Below, in pieces: positions 53,291 to 62,906 of a stretch of 64,000 nt of DNA. The stretch lies in the NCBI RefSeq assembly GCF_023667495.1, contig NZ_JAMOZL010000006.1, forward strand, positions 62,001 to 126,000, in the 5' to 3' direction. Origin of the DNA: Dyadobacter sp. MSC1_007. GTDB lineage: Bacteria > Bacteroidota > Bacteroidia > Cytophagales > Spirosomataceae. The notes beneath the pieces are model-generated. The model had not been told where the DNA came from, ran no database searches, and worked only from the letters and a program-made list of their open reading frames with translations. Within the stretch, counting starts at the first letter, position 1; every line of letters starts with the position of its first letter. The position numbers were made by a program, and so were the translations under genes.

Positions 53291-55768
53291 ATGAAAAGAA
53301 ATAGTGTTTTGGCCTTGATAGCCGGGTCGATGATATGGATGGGGCATGCAGCGGCAGGCCAATCGGCAAAGTTTCCCTCGTACAGCGGCATTTACCCACA
53401 TTTGGCGATGTACAACAATGAAGGAGAGTGCGGGACAGGCGCGGTGGTGCCCTGGGCCGGAAAACTCTGGGCGGTCACATACGGTCCGCATTTACCTTTC
53501 GGATCGTCGGATAAACTATATGAGATAAGCGCGGATCTTAAACAGATTGTGCGGCAGGAAAGCATAGGAGGCACGCCGGCAAACCGCATGATACACCCCG
53601 AAAGCAAACAACTTTTTATCGGGCCCTATGCGATAGACGACAAGGGGAAAGTGCGTACGATCCCCTACAAAGCAATGCCCGGCCGACATACCGGTAACGC
53701 ACGCCACCTCACCGATCCTGCGCATAAAATCCTTTATGGGACGATGGAAGAAGGTTTTTATGAGGTTGATGTGAACACGCTTATTCCCAAAATGCTTTAT
53801 GAAGACGGCAATATCGACCGCAATGAGGAAACCGATAAACCCACCTACCAAACCAAAGGGCTGCTGCCCGGCACACACGGAAAGGGGTTTTACTCGGGGC
53901 AGGGCGTGGCGGTTTATTCCAATAACGGTGAACCGGGCGCGAAAGCTGAGAAGCAGTTCGATATTGAATCCGGATCGCTATCGGAATGGGATGGCAAAGG
54001 TTGGAAGGTAATACGCAGAAACCAGTTTGTTGAAGTGACTGGCCCGGGTGGCCTGGACGGTAACAAGAACCCGGCGACAGACCCAATCTGGGCGACGGGC
54101 TGGGACCATAAATCCGTACTGCTCGGTGTGCGCGATCATGGAAAGTGGACGTTTTTCAGGCTACCGAAAGCGAGCCACAGCTACGACGGTGCACACGGCT
54201 GGAATACCGAATGGCCCAGGATACGCGACATTGGTACGCAGCAACAGCCCGATTACCTGATGACCATGCACGGGATGTTCTGGAAATTCCCCGGAAAATT
54301 TGGTTCGAAGCAGAGTGCGGGGATTCGCCCGAGATCGGCCTATTTGAAGGTGATTGGTGATTTTACCCGTTGGAACCAGCAGCTCGTATTCGGATGCGAC
54401 GATTCTGCACAGCGCGAATTTTTGAACAAAAGAAAAGCAAAAGGCGGTATCGAAGGGCCGGGCCAATCCAATTCCAACCTTTGGTTTACATCACTTAACA
54501 CGCCCGACCAGCTCGGCCCTAACAACGCCGAAGGCTCCGTGTGGCTGAACGAATCAGTAAAGGCTGGTGATACTTCCGAGCCGTTCCTGTTTGCCGGATG
54601 GAAACACCGCGCGGCCTGGATCCGTAATGAAGGAGCCGTCTTGGTTAAGTTTGTTTTTGAAATCGATAAAAAAGGAGACGGGCAATGGACGGTCCTGAAA
54701 AATGTGACCATCCCCGCAGGCAGTGCGGTAAGAACCGAGTTTAATGCGGCCGAAGCCGGTGAGTGGATCAGGATACGCCCTGAAAATGCAACAAAAGTTA
54801 CCGCCCACTTTTCCTACGTTTCGGAAGACCGGCGGAGCAAGGCTTCTGATGCCATTTTCAACGGACTAGCGCGCGTGGATGCGGCTAAAACATCGGGTGG
54901 GCTGCTTTATGGGTTGGGAGAAAACCGGCGCGTACTTGGAATTTCTGCCGTTCAGTTCGACGATGCCAAATCAACCGAGCTGGGATATTACGAGCTCGAT
55001 GGTAACATGAAGCTTCAAAAGCATGAAGACTCCAAAACAGATGCATTTATCAAATCAAAATTCGCTATTCCGCAGAAAGTGGTGACCATCGACGAATCCT
55101 CGGTGCTGGTGGTGGATGATAAGGGGCGCCGCTGGCGATTGCCGCTAGGCAGCAATGCATTCACTGGCTTAACTGACCAGGCATCCCTTCGCATTTGCCG
55201 CGAAGTGGCTACCGAGCGCGACCTTTTCAATTGCCATGGCACATTTTATGAGCTACCGGCTGAGAATGCGGACGGATACGCCAAAATCAGGCCTGTATCA
55301 TCCCATAATCTCCGCATTCACGACTATGCATCCTATCGTGGCCTGCTTGTGATGACAGGTATCGATCCTAAATCCATGCAAAACAGCGAACACATCATCG
55401 TGTCTGAAGACAAAAAAGCAGCCGTTTGGGCCGGAGCGATCGACGACCTGTGGAAATTCGGTAAGCCGACTGGTCATGGCGGGCCGTGGAAAAACAATCA
55501 GGTGAAAGCTGGGGAAGTTTCTGATCCTTACCTAATCGGATTTTACGATCGTAAGTCGCTCAAAATCTCGCATAATGCAACGGAAACGGTCACATTTACG
55601 CTCGAAGCCGATCCTGTTGGTAACGGGCCATGGATGGAATACAAAACTTTTCGGGTGGAGCCAGGGAAAACGGTTGCATTCGACTTTCCAAAAGATTTCG
55701 CGGCGAGGTGGGTGCGTTTCAAAGCGGACAAACCTTGCGCAGCGAGCACATTGTTGGATTACAATTAA
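53291..55768 (+). CDS. Large secreted protein of unknown function in the SusCD locus
   Basis: An 825-residue protein with a Sec signal peptide (LALIAGSMIWMGHAAAGQ). The mature sequence has repeated strand-turn patterns (LWAVTYGPHLPFGSSDKLYEI, RMIHPESKQLFIGPYAIDD, then KILYGTMEEGFYEVDV) that suggest a beta-propeller. Two similar modules follow with the pattern GEVSDPYLIGFYDRKSL / GDTSEPFLFAGWKHRA (near residues 750 and 425), so there is an internal duplication. No catalytic motif was recognised. It is the third gene of the SusC/SusD operon and ends at a terminator, so it is probably a surface or periplasmic protein acting on the same substrate. Confidence 0.8.
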   Translation: MKRNSVLALIAGSMIWMGHAAAGQSAKFPSYSGIYPHLAMYNNEGECGTGAVVPWAGKLWAVTYGPHLPFGSSDKLYEISADLKQIVRQESIGGTPANRMIHPESKQLFIGPYAIDDKGKVRTIPYKAMPGRHTGNARHLTDPAHKILYGTMEEGFYEVDVNTLIPKMLYEDGNIDRNEETDKPTYQTKGLLPGTHGKGFYSGQGVAVYSNNGEPGAKAEKQFDIESGSLSEWDGKGWKVIRRNQFVEVTGPGGLDGNKNPATDPIWATGWDHKSVLLGVRDHGKWTFFRLPKASHSYDGAHGWNTEWPRIRDIGTQQQPDYLMTMHGMFWKFPGKFGSKQSAGIRPRSAYLKVIGDFTRWNQQLVFGCDDSAQREFLNKRKAKGGIEGPGQSNSNLWFTSLNTPDQLGPNNAEGSVWLNESVKAGDTSEPFLFAGWKHRAAWIRNEGAVLVKFVFEIDKKGDGQWTVLKNVTIPAGSAVRTEFNAAEAGEWIRIRPENATKVTAHFSYVSEDRRSKASDAIFNGLARVDAAKTSGGLLYGLGENRRVLGISAVQFDDAKSTELGYYELDGNMKLQKHEDSKTDAFIKSKFAIPQKVVTIDESSVLVVDDKGRRWRLPLGSNAFTGLTDQASLRICREVATERDLFNCHGTFYELPAENADGYAKIRPVSSHNLRIHDYASYRGLLVMTGIDPKSMQNSEHIIVSEDKKAAVWAGAIDDLWKFGKPTGHGGPWKNNQVKAGEVSDPYLIGFYDRKSLKISHNATETVTFTLEADPVGNGPWMEYKTFRVEPGKTVAFDFPKDFAARWVRFKADKPCAASTLLDYN

Positions 55769-55814
55769 GGCATTACCAGTAAGCACGATATATTCCTGAA
55801 ATTGTAGGGTTTGA

Positions 55815-55850
55815 AGGGACGGGGCCGGTCGGCGGCCGCGTCCCTTTTTT
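55815..55850 (+). terminator. Intrinsic terminator of the second SusCD operon
   Basis: AGGGACG (55815-55821) pairs with CGTCCCT (55839-55845), with an inner GGCC/GGCC pairing (55823-55826 with 55834-55837). A run of six T residues (55845-55850) follows. It lies 47 bases after the stop of the 825-residue gene. Confidence 0.9.
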
Positions 55851-55970
55851 GTTTTCCGGCTACCCGACGGCGTTTTAGGCTATCATAAGCCGCCCCAATC
55901 CTTGAAATTTCGGTCCTGGCTGGATATATTTGTTTTACAGCACCATCATAAACAGCCACCACAAATCAGA

Positions 55971-56375
55971 ATGGATTCACTTGAATACCTGCGCGACGAG
56001 ATTAAAACTTACTTTCCCGACTCACGGGAACTGCAACTGTCTGCGGCATTTGATGGGCAGCGGAGGTACAATTTTTACTTTGAAATAGCGCCGGAACAAC
56101 GTCATTTGCTCTACCTGAATTGGGATGGCGATATCGACGGCTTCACCCTGAAATGCCTCGAATTTCCTGACGAAGTTATTTTGAAGGAATTGACAGATGC
56201 TTACACCGACAAAGGCTCCAAAGTTTTCAACATGGGACAACCCATTGCCACTCTTTCTTTTGTTTATCAGGAAAAAGACCGCCTTTCGGTCCGAAGCTAC
56301 AAAGGCAATGCACCCATCGATTCACGGGAAATATCCGCCCGGCAACTGATGTACGGGGTTAATCCTTTTGAATAG
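55971..56375 (+). CDS. Small hypothetical protein
   Basis: A 134-residue protein from ATG 55971; the longer frame begins inside low-quality upstream sequence. The composition is that of a soluble cytoplasmic protein: MDSLEYLRDEIKTYFPDSRE, NFYFEIAPEQRHLLYLNWDG, and ISARQLMYGVNPFE at the end. No family was recognised. It stands alone after a terminator. Confidence 0.7.
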   Translation: MDSLEYLRDEIKTYFPDSRELQLSAAFDGQRRYNFYFEIAPEQRHLLYLNWDGDIDGFTLKCLEFPDEVILKELTDAYTDKGSKVFNMGQPIATLSFVYQEKDRLSVRSYKGNAPIDSREISARQLMYGVNPFE

Positions 56376-56411
56376 ATTAGCAATGCGCCGGGCCATCGAT
56401 GTGTGGCGCGG

Positions 56412-56570
56412 CTACTGCCTGGCAGGTTTCAATGATTTTGGTTCGGTTGCCTTTTTTAAATTCGTGCTTCGGAATTTCAGGAAGTTGCTAAAATCCTGTT
56501 CTTCCTTATCCGTTAAAGGCTTATTGCTAAAAACAACATCCTTTTCTTCCAATTTTTTTAAGTCAATCAT
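56412..56570 (-). CDS. Very small hypothetical protein (52 residues)
   Basis: The minus-strand frame from ATG 56570 to TAG at 56412 encodes MIDLKKLEEKDVVFSNKPLT, continues with KEEQDFSNFLKF and ends in a basic tail (LKPARQ). The charged, helical, low-Cys composition looks like a real protein, and the plus-strand frame over the same bases looks like its shadow. It is shorter than common ORF cut-offs. The function is unknown. Confidence 0.55.
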   Translation of the reverse strand: MIDLKKLEEKDVVFSNKPLTDKEEQDFSNFLKFRSTNLKKATEPKSLKPARQ

Positions 56571-56767
56571 AGGTTGAATTGTTTGTCAGAACCAACGACG
56601 GATTTGACGCATATCGGAAATTACTTACGATATGCGGGTTATCGAAATCCGAATGCCAACGTGCCGGGACTAATTATCAGGCGGCAATTCAACACGCCGC
56701 CACTCACAATTTTCTAAGTAGCAAATAACTCGGCAGGCAGGCCACCGGACGGTCATTCCTGTGCAGG

Positions 56768-57124
56768 TTATTCCGGGAATTCCATTTCTGTTTCAGAGAA
56801 ATGGCAGAGGCCGTCGAGGAGTTCGCTTAACTTGGTGCCGGTTTCAGACATGCTGTATTCCACGCGGCTGGGTACTTCGCGGAAATTATCGTTGCGGATG
56901 ATCAGCTTGTGTTGTTCCAGAAGTCTGAGGCGATCAGCTAAGATGTTGTCGCTGATGTATTTAAGATCTTCTTTCAGGCTCGAAAACCGGTTGTTACCTT
57001 CTTCAATGCTGAACATCACTTCGGTCAGCCACCTTTTGCTGACGAGATTGATCAATTCGTTCAACTTGCATTTTTCTTCGAGGAACGTCTGATTATAGTA
57101 ATTCGTTGAGGTCAGTTTTCTCAT
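56768..57124 (-). CDS. HxlR-family winged-helix transcriptional regulator
   Basis: A 118-residue protein with the HxlR pattern: CKLNELINLVSKRWLTEVMF, FSSLKEDLKYISDNILADRL, LRLLEQHKLIIRN, and VEYSMSETGTKLSELLDGL. A Cys at residue 19 is at the family's redox- or ligand-sensing position. It is transcribed away from the glucarate-type operon, with 294 bases between them, and may regulate it or itself. Confidence 0.92.
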   Translation of the reverse strand: MRKLTSTNYYNQTFLEEKCKLNELINLVSKRWLTEVMFSIEEGNNRFSSLKEDLKYISDNILADRLRLLEQHKLIIRNDNFREVPSRVEYSMSETGTKLSELLDGLCHFSETEMEFPE

Positions 57125-57418
57125 AGGATCGGCTCATTTTTATAGGAGTTACTCACAATTTACGCAGATAATATTCGCATGTCAAATGGCAGGTTTTGTC
57201 CAGCCACTTTGTTCCCTATGGCGACTCTGTGCATACATGCCCGGTTTTTAAGGCCGATGCATTATTTCAACAAAAAAGATGAAGATAATGGGGTATATAT
57301 CGACTAATGAAGTCTCATGTAGAAAATGCGATTTCCTGGTCACAGGCAACCCTTAACCGGGCATCGAAATTAATACAGAACCATTTAAAGGCAGACTCGC
57401 CTTCACGGACCCATTTGA

Positions 57419-58192
57419 ATGAAAAACCTGAAAAAACGACTGCAACAGGGGGAGACCCTGCACGGCTGCTGGCTCAACACGGGCAGCTCACTAACTGCCG
57501 AAATCGTAGGCCTCGCCGGTTTCGATTGGGTGCTCATCGATCTCGAACACGGAGCAGGCTCCGAAAAGGACGTTCTGTACCAGTTGCAGGCGCTCGAACA
57601 TACCGCTACGGCCGCCATTGTGCGCGTCGAAAGTTCCGAAAGCCAGCGCATTCACCGTGTGCTCGATATGGGAGCCGAGGGCGTCATGTGTCCGAAGATC
57701 CTCAATCCGGCAGGCGCGCAAAAACTTGTCCAGGGCTTGCATTACCCGCCATTTGGAGGTCGCGGTGTGGCCAAGATGGTTCGCGCGACGGGTTTCGGGG
57801 CACATTTTCAGGATTATTATGAACAGAGCAGGGCCAATATCCTCGGCATTGCGCAGATTGAGACAGTGGAAGTACTGAACCACCTGGACGAAGTGGCCGC
57901 TACGGACGGCGTCGACGTGCTGTTCATCGGCCCGGCCGATCTTTCAATGGAGCTGGGCATATTCGGGCAATTCGACCATCCACGGTTCTTGGAAGCGGTG
58001 CGCGAGACGGTCAATGCGGCCCAAAAAGCAGGTAAAGCGACGGGTATTCTCTTTTTCAATACCGATGAATACAATGCCTACCATGCGCTGGGTATTCGGT
58101 TCATCGCATGCGGGTCGGATGCGACATTCGTAGCGGAAGGTGCGCGAACGATGGCCAAAAAACTCGATCACCTTCGCTCATCCCAAAACTAG
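57419..58192 (+). CDS. garL: HpcH/HpaI-family class II aldolase (GarL-like)
   Basis: A 257-residue protein of the HpaI/GarL family. Catalytic and metal-binding segments are visible: FDWVLIDLEHGAGS with the base His, RVES, GAEGVMCPKI, GIAQIETVE with a metal Glu, and VLFIGPADLSMELG with a metal Asp. Its neighbours encode a GntP permease, a tartronate-semialdehyde-type reductase and a glucarate dehydratase. The reaction is therefore probably 5-keto-4-deoxy-D-glucarate to pyruvate and tartronate semialdehyde. The gene symbol rests on this context, and other HpaI substrates remain possible. Confidence 0.85.
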   Translation: MKNLKKRLQQGETLHGCWLNTGSSLTAEIVGLAGFDWVLIDLEHGAGSEKDVLYQLQALEHTATAAIVRVESSESQRIHRVLDMGAEGVMCPKILNPAGAQKLVQGLHYPPFGGRGVAKMVRATGFGAHFQDYYEQSRANILGIAQIETVEVLNHLDEVAATDGVDVLFIGPADLSMELGIFGQFDHPRFLEAVRETVNAAQKAGKATGILFFNTDEYNAYHALGIRFIACGSDATFVAEGARTMAKKLDHLRSSQN

Positions 58193-58198
58193 CATTTC

Positions 58199-59665
58199 AT
58201 GACCCTAACTGTTCAGTTGTTCAGCGACCCGTTGTTCATATTGTTGATCGGTGTGATCATCGTTGTCGGCGGGATCATTTTCCTGCAATTACACCCCTTC
58301 CTGGCTTTGATCCTCGCTGCATTTGTCGTGGCATTAATGACCCCCTATACCGCTGTCGAGCAGTTTGCGCTCGCGAAAGGCGTTGCGCCGGCGGCTGCAA
58401 AGGCATTAGCCGACAAAAGTATCGGCGAAAGGATCGCGTTTGAGTTTGGCAGCACCTGCGGCAAGATCGGTATTCTCATCGCAATGGCCGCTATTATCGG
58501 TAAAAGTATGCTCGAAAGTGGCGCTGCGGAACGGATCGTGCGGTCGATGCTGAATGTGACCGGCGTGCGAAATGCCCCGATCGCATTCCTGATCAGCAGT
58601 TTTTTTCTGGGCATTCCGGTATTTTTTGACATTGTAATTTTCCTGATGATCCCGCTGGCAAAGGCAGTCAGCATGAGGATCGGGAAAAACTATCTGCTGC
58701 TGGTGCTGGCGATAACGGGCGGTGCTGCGATGGCCAATTCGTTTGTTCCACCGGCGCCAGGGCCACTTTTTTTGGTAGGTGAAATGAATATTCCAATCGG
58801 GATGATGATGGCGGGAGGCACATTACTGGGACTGGTCACGATCACCGCCGGGTTTCTCTTTGCCAAATGGGCGAACGGAAAATGGCCGGTCGACCTACGC
58901 GATTCGCTTGACGCGAAACTAGAAGACATCAAATCACTGGCAGAACGAAATGACTCGGACCTGCCTTCATTGTGGTTTTCGCTCCTGCCGGTGTTGTTCC
59001 CGCTGGTGTTTATCTGCGCGGACAATATCCTTGAATCGATGATCAAATCGGGCACGTTGGTTCCTGAATCGGCTTTCGTGGTCGGCCTCTTCACTCTCAT
59101 ACAGTTATTGGGTGATAAAAACATCGCATTGGTGACCGGCGGACTGATCGCTCTGGTACTTCTGGCAGTGCAAAAGAAGGGGAGCAAGGAAGGAATGTCG
59201 TCTTTTGTACAGGCGGCATTGATGAGCGGCGGCGGCATTATTCTGATCACAGCTGCCGGTGGTGCATTTGGCGGTATTTTACAGCAGACGGGCATTAGTG
59301 CCCGCATTGCAGCGCTCACGCAGGATTATCAGATGACTTTGATCCCGCTGGCCTTTGTGATCAGTGCCGTGGTGCGAACCGCGCAGGGCTCGGCAACGGT
59401 TGCTCTGATTACGGCTTCGGGGATATTGTCGGGGATGGCCACGAGCGCGCATTTGGAATACCACCCTTTGTACCTCGGGCTGGCGATTGGTTGTGGTTCC
59501 AAGCTGGTTCCGTGGATGAATGACGCCGGATTCTGGATCATCGTCAAGATCAGTAACCTCACGGAGAAAGAGGCATTGAAAACATTTTCGCCTATGCTGG
59601 TCGTCATGGGCTGTGTGGGTCTCGTTGTGCTGATGATCGCTGCTAAGCTTTTGCCTTTGGTTTAA
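58199..59665 (+). CDS. GntP-family sugar-acid:H+ symporter
   Basis: A 488-residue polytopic membrane protein with about 12 hydrophobic segments. GntP-type signatures include LLVLAITGGAAMANSFVPPA followed by PGPLFLVGEMN, and the C-terminal PLAFVISAVVRTAQGSATVA with GCGSKLVPWMNDAGFWI. Family members import gluconate and related sugar acids. It starts six bases after the aldolase stop, so the two are probably co-translated. In this operon D-glucarate or galactarate is the likely substrate. Confidence 0.93.
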   Translation: MTLTVQLFSDPLFILLIGVIIVVGGIIFLQLHPFLALILAAFVVALMTPYTAVEQFALAKGVAPAAAKALADKSIGERIAFEFGSTCGKIGILIAMAAIIGKSMLESGAAERIVRSMLNVTGVRNAPIAFLISSFFLGIPVFFDIVIFLMIPLAKAVSMRIGKNYLLLVLAITGGAAMANSFVPPAPGPLFLVGEMNIPIGMMMAGGTLLGLVTITAGFLFAKWANGKWPVDLRDSLDAKLEDIKSLAERNDSDLPSLWFSLLPVLFPLVFICADNILESMIKSGTLVPESAFVVGLFTLIQLLGDKNIALVTGGLIALVLLAVQKKGSKEGMSSFVQAALMSGGGIILITAAGGAFGGILQQTGISARIAALTQDYQMTLIPLAFVISAVVRTAQGSATVALITASGILSGMATSAHLEYHPLYLGLAIGCGSKLVPWMNDAGFWIIVKISNLTEKEALKTFSPMLVVMGCVGLVVLMIAAKLLPLV

Positions 59666-59707
59666 ATCATTGAAATACAAAACATTAAAATATAAGTGCA
59701 TTTAATT

Positions 59708-60568
59708 ATGGAGAAAATAGGTTTTATAGGGCTAGGCATTATGGGAAAGCCAATGGCCCTGAACCTGCTCAAAGCGGGGTTTGCAGTAGGAGTATTGTCA
59801 ACCAGCAAAGCATCTGCCGAACTGGAAGACGCGGGTGCAAAGACATGGCCAAATGCTTCAAAACTCGCATCTGAACATGATATTGTAATCACCATGCTGC
59901 CTGATTCGCCGCAGGTGGAAGATCTGGTGAATGGCCAGCATGGCGTATCGTCGGGGATCAAAGCAGGAGCCCTGTTCATCGATATGTCCACCATCTCTCC
60001 GTCGGTGGCGCGCAATCTATATCAGATTTTGCAGCAAAAAGGCGTTGAAGCGCTTGATGCCCCGGTTTCAGGAGGTCAAGTTGGGGCCGAAGGAGGCACG
60101 CTCTCAATCATGGTAGGCGGTACGGAAGGTGCATTCCAGCGGGCGTTGCCTGTTTTTCAGGCAATGGGTAAAAACATCGTCCATATTGGTGAACCTGGGG
60201 CAGGGCAAACTACGAAAGCTTGCAATCAGATGATCGTCGGTATGACGATCCAGGCCGTCGCTGAGGCATTCACGCTGGCGGGTAATGCAGGAGTTGATCT
60301 TGCCAAAATGAGGGAAGTGCTGCTGGGAGGTTTTGCCCAAAGCCGGATTCTCGACCTGCATGGCCAGCGCATTATCGACGGAAATTTCAAACCCGGCTTC
60401 AAAATCAAACTACACCAAAAAGACATAAATATCGCTTTGCAAAGCGGAAAAGAACTTAATCTCTCGCTACCCGGCACGGAATGCATGGCTGGCCAAATGA
60501 AAGCGGCGATGGATCAAGGCAACGGCGAGCTCGATCACAGCGCGCTTTTCCTGACAATGAAAAAATAA
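59708..60568 (+). CDS. garR: 2-hydroxy-3-oxopropionate (tartronate semialdehyde) reductase
   Basis: A 286-residue 3-hydroxyisobutyrate-dehydrogenase-family enzyme from ATG 59708, where the Rossmann start MEKIGFIGLGIMGKPMALNL begins; the longest frame adds four residues. The substrate loop DAPVSGGQVGAEGGTLSIMV and the catalytic Lys in GAGQTTKACNQMIVG are intact. The enzyme should reduce the tartronate semialdehyde made by the aldolase to D-glycerate. No glycerate kinase is visible in the window. Confidence 0.88.
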   Translation: MEKIGFIGLGIMGKPMALNLLKAGFAVGVLSTSKASAELEDAGAKTWPNASKLASEHDIVITMLPDSPQVEDLVNGQHGVSSGIKAGALFIDMSTISPSVARNLYQILQQKGVEALDAPVSGGQVGAEGGTLSIMVGGTEGAFQRALPVFQAMGKNIVHIGEPGAGQTTKACNQMIVGMTIQAVAEAFTLAGNAGVDLAKMREVLLGGFAQSRILDLHGQRIIDGNFKPGFKIKLHQKDINIALQSGKELNLSLPGTECMAGQMKAAMDQGNGELDHSALFLTMKK

Positions 60569-60667
60569 GCGGACGATGTCTCCGAGAATTTGGAATATCA
60601 ATAATTAAAACAGCTGAAAGCCAAAAAAGGCCGACAGCCGAAATCCATTTAATCCCCATTATCAACT

Positions 60668-61963
60668 ATGTCAGGTCCGAAAATTAAGGAAATCCACATC
60701 ACACCGATCGCCATTGTCGACCCTCCGTTGCTGAACGCCGCCGGATTGCACGCGCCCTATGCACTGAGAACGGTTCTGGAAATCGTTACCGATGATAATA
60801 TCTCCGGAATCAGCGAAATTCCAGGTAATAGCAGCATTGACGAAGCCCTTGAAGAAGCAAAAACGTTGCTTATCGGTCAGGACCCATTTCAGCTGAATGC
60901 TATCAAACGGATTTTGACAGAGCATTTCGGGACAGAAACTGCCGCTGCCCGGGGTGACGCGCCCTGGGACCAGCGCAAACTGGTGCATATATTCAGTTCG
61001 GTGGAGGTAGCTTGTCTCGATATTATCGGAAAGATTACCGACAGACCGGTGGTGGATCTATTGGGAGGCAAAATGCGTGACCGCGTTCCGTTTTCTGCCT
61101 ATCTGTTTTATAAATACGAAGGCGCCGGCGGCAAACTCGAATTCGGTACTGATCCTCACGCCACGGGCTGGGACGCGGGACGGCAAGCGGCCGCGCTCGA
61201 CCCTGCGGGCATAGTAGCGCAAGCCAGGGCCATGTGCAAGGAGTTTGGTTTTCAGTCGATAAAATTGAAAGGCGGCGTGTTCGAGCCACGTGTTGAAGTA
61301 GATTCTATGCTTGCGCTTTATGAAGCATTTGGTCCAAACGTGCCTTTAAGGGTAGATCCTAATGCAATTTGGGAAGTGGATACAGCCATCCGGTATGGCC
61401 GGGAAATGAGGCACATCCTCGAATACCTGGAAGATCCGGTGCGTGGCCAGGAAAATATGGCGAAAGTGCGAAAGGAGCTCGGTATTCCGCTCGCTACCAA
61501 TATGTGTACGACCTCGTTTGGTGACATTCCGCGCGCCATTGAGGTCGGTTCGGAGGATATTATATTGAGTGACCACCATTTCTGGGGCGGTTTGCGCGCT
61601 TCTATGACGTTGTCCGGCATTTGTGATACTTTCGGGAGAGGCCTTTCCATGCATTCAAACAGCCATTTGGGCATTTCCCTGGCAGCTATGGTGCATTTGG
61701 GGGCAGCACTGCCCGAGGTTCCGTATGCACTGGATACGCATTATCCGTGGCAGTCGGACGAAGTGATTGTCGGCGGGCGCGTCCGCTTTGAGGAAGGAAG
61801 CGTAGCTGTGCCGCAAGGCCCGGGGCTAGGTGTGGAGCTCGACCGCGATGCATTAAAAAAATTACATCAAAACTACCTCGACTGCGGCCTGAAAAAGCGC
61901 GACGACGAGGTAGAAATGCAGAAGAAGGTTCCCGGATGGAAATTCAAGGCGGTACGCTGGTAG
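60668..61963 (+). CDS. gudD: Glucarate dehydratase-family enzyme (enolase superfamily)
   Basis: A 431-residue protein. The enolase-superfamily active site is intact: IKLKGG with the KxK pair, LRVDPNAIWEV with the first metal ligand, YLEDPV, and the His in MHSNSHLGISLAA. The segments TNMCTTSFGDIP and SDHHFWGG are typical of glucarate dehydratases. The product would be 5-keto-4-deoxyglucarate, the substrate of the upstream aldolase. It is the fourth gene of the operon, separated from the reductase by 99 bases. Galactarate or other acid-sugar specificity cannot be excluded. Confidence 0.88.
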   Translation: MSGPKIKEIHITPIAIVDPPLLNAAGLHAPYALRTVLEIVTDDNISGISEIPGNSSIDEALEEAKTLLIGQDPFQLNAIKRILTEHFGTETAAARGDAPWDQRKLVHIFSSVEVACLDIIGKITDRPVVDLLGGKMRDRVPFSAYLFYKYEGAGGKLEFGTDPHATGWDAGRQAAALDPAGIVAQARAMCKEFGFQSIKLKGGVFEPRVEVDSMLALYEAFGPNVPLRVDPNAIWEVDTAIRYGREMRHILEYLEDPVRGQENMAKVRKELGIPLATNMCTTSFGDIPRAIEVGSEDIILSDHHFWGGLRASMTLSGICDTFGRGLSMHSNSHLGISLAAMVHLGAALPEVPYALDTHYPWQSDEVIVGGRVRFEEGSVAVPQGPGLGVELDRDALKKLHQNYLDCGLKKRDDEVEMQKKVPGWKFKAVRW

Positions 61964-61971
61964 CCGTGCTG

Positions 61972-62850
61972 TTATAATGCAGCTACCATTTTATCGAATA
62001 CGATCCGCTGTTCTTTCATGGATTTGACTTTATCGTCGGGGTTGGTGTGGCATTCTAGCAGCACCCACCCTTTGTAATCCATTTTGGCCAGGTTGGTAAG
62101 GAGTTCAGCATAAGGATAATCCGTCCGGTCAAGTTCACGAGTGTGGCAGGTGTCGCCGATATATTTTTTGACAAGATCGAAATTGTATTGGAAACCCTGC
62201 CCGTTTAAATCCTGCTTGTTGCAATTCCAGCATATTTTCGCATTGGAATGGTTAGCATAATCCATGATTTTGCGGATGTTGGGTAATTCCTGTGTTTCTT
62301 CCCCATGTACTTCCAAGCGCAGCTGCTGGCCGAAATCGGCCGCATAACCCGCCAGTCCCCGAAGCGCAAGGCCGATCTGTTCGAGCGTTTTTTCGGCAGG
62401 AACATCTTTATGTAATGCATTCGGTTTCACTTTCACGCCCGTTCCGCCAACATCCGCGCTGAGGCGAATAAATTCTTTTGTCTTTTCAATGGAAGCTTTC
62501 AGTTTGTCCTGATCAGGATAATCATATTGCTGATTGGTTCCTAATCCCACTATTTTAACCGGGCTGTCCGCAAACTGTTTTTTGACTTCCTTCCGCTGCG
62601 CAGGGGTGAGATCGGGCATAACCTTATGAGCATGTTCCACCCGCAACTCCACACCGGTAATGTTGGTTTCTGTGCAATTTTTGATGATCGTAGGCACATC
62701 CCAATCCTTTCCCCACAAATAAGTCACAAAGCCAAGCTTCATTTTGGACTTTTTGAGGAGCTCGATGTCGGCGAAGCTCAGGCCAGGGAGCATTGCGGCA
62801 CCGGTTACCAGAGAGAGGTTTTGCAGGAATGTCTTTCTATTAATATGCAT
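61972..62850 (-). CDS. Exported sugar phosphate isomerase/epimerase-like TIM-barrel protein
   Basis: A 292-residue protein. The N-terminus (NRKTFLQNLSLVTGAAMLPG) resembles a Tat-like export signal with a single Arg. The barrel carries AP-endonuclease-2-type motifs (GVELRVEHAHKVMPDL, RLEVHGEE, ICWNCNKQDLNGQG, HTRELD, WVLLECHTNPDDK). It is convergent with the glucarate dehydratase gene, the stop codons being eight bases apart, and no clear terminator lies between them. The substrate is unknown. It is only distantly similar to the barrel at 7702-8556. Confidence 0.87.
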   Translation of the reverse strand: MHINRKTFLQNLSLVTGAAMLPGLSFADIELLKKSKMKLGFVTYLWGKDWDVPTIIKNCTETNITGVELRVEHAHKVMPDLTPAQRKEVKKQFADSPVKIVGLGTNQQYDYPDQDKLKASIEKTKEFIRLSADVGGTGVKVKPNALHKDVPAEKTLEQIGLALRGLAGYAADFGQQLRLEVHGEETQELPNIRKIMDYANHSNAKICWNCNKQDLNGQGFQYNFDLVKKYIGDTCHTRELDRTDYPYAELLTNLAKMDYKGWVLLECHTNPDDKVKSMKEQRIVFDKMVAAL

Positions 62851-62906
62851 GAGTAGTGATTTCGATGATTATCGTGAAAACACTACAAGGTTACTTGCGT
62901 GACATT

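Noticed and set aside
57307..57822. A 171-residue plus-strand frame upstream of and over the aldolase gene
   Set aside because: It overlaps the well-supported HpaI-family gene in another frame and its Arg/Gly-rich composition is that of a shadow frame.
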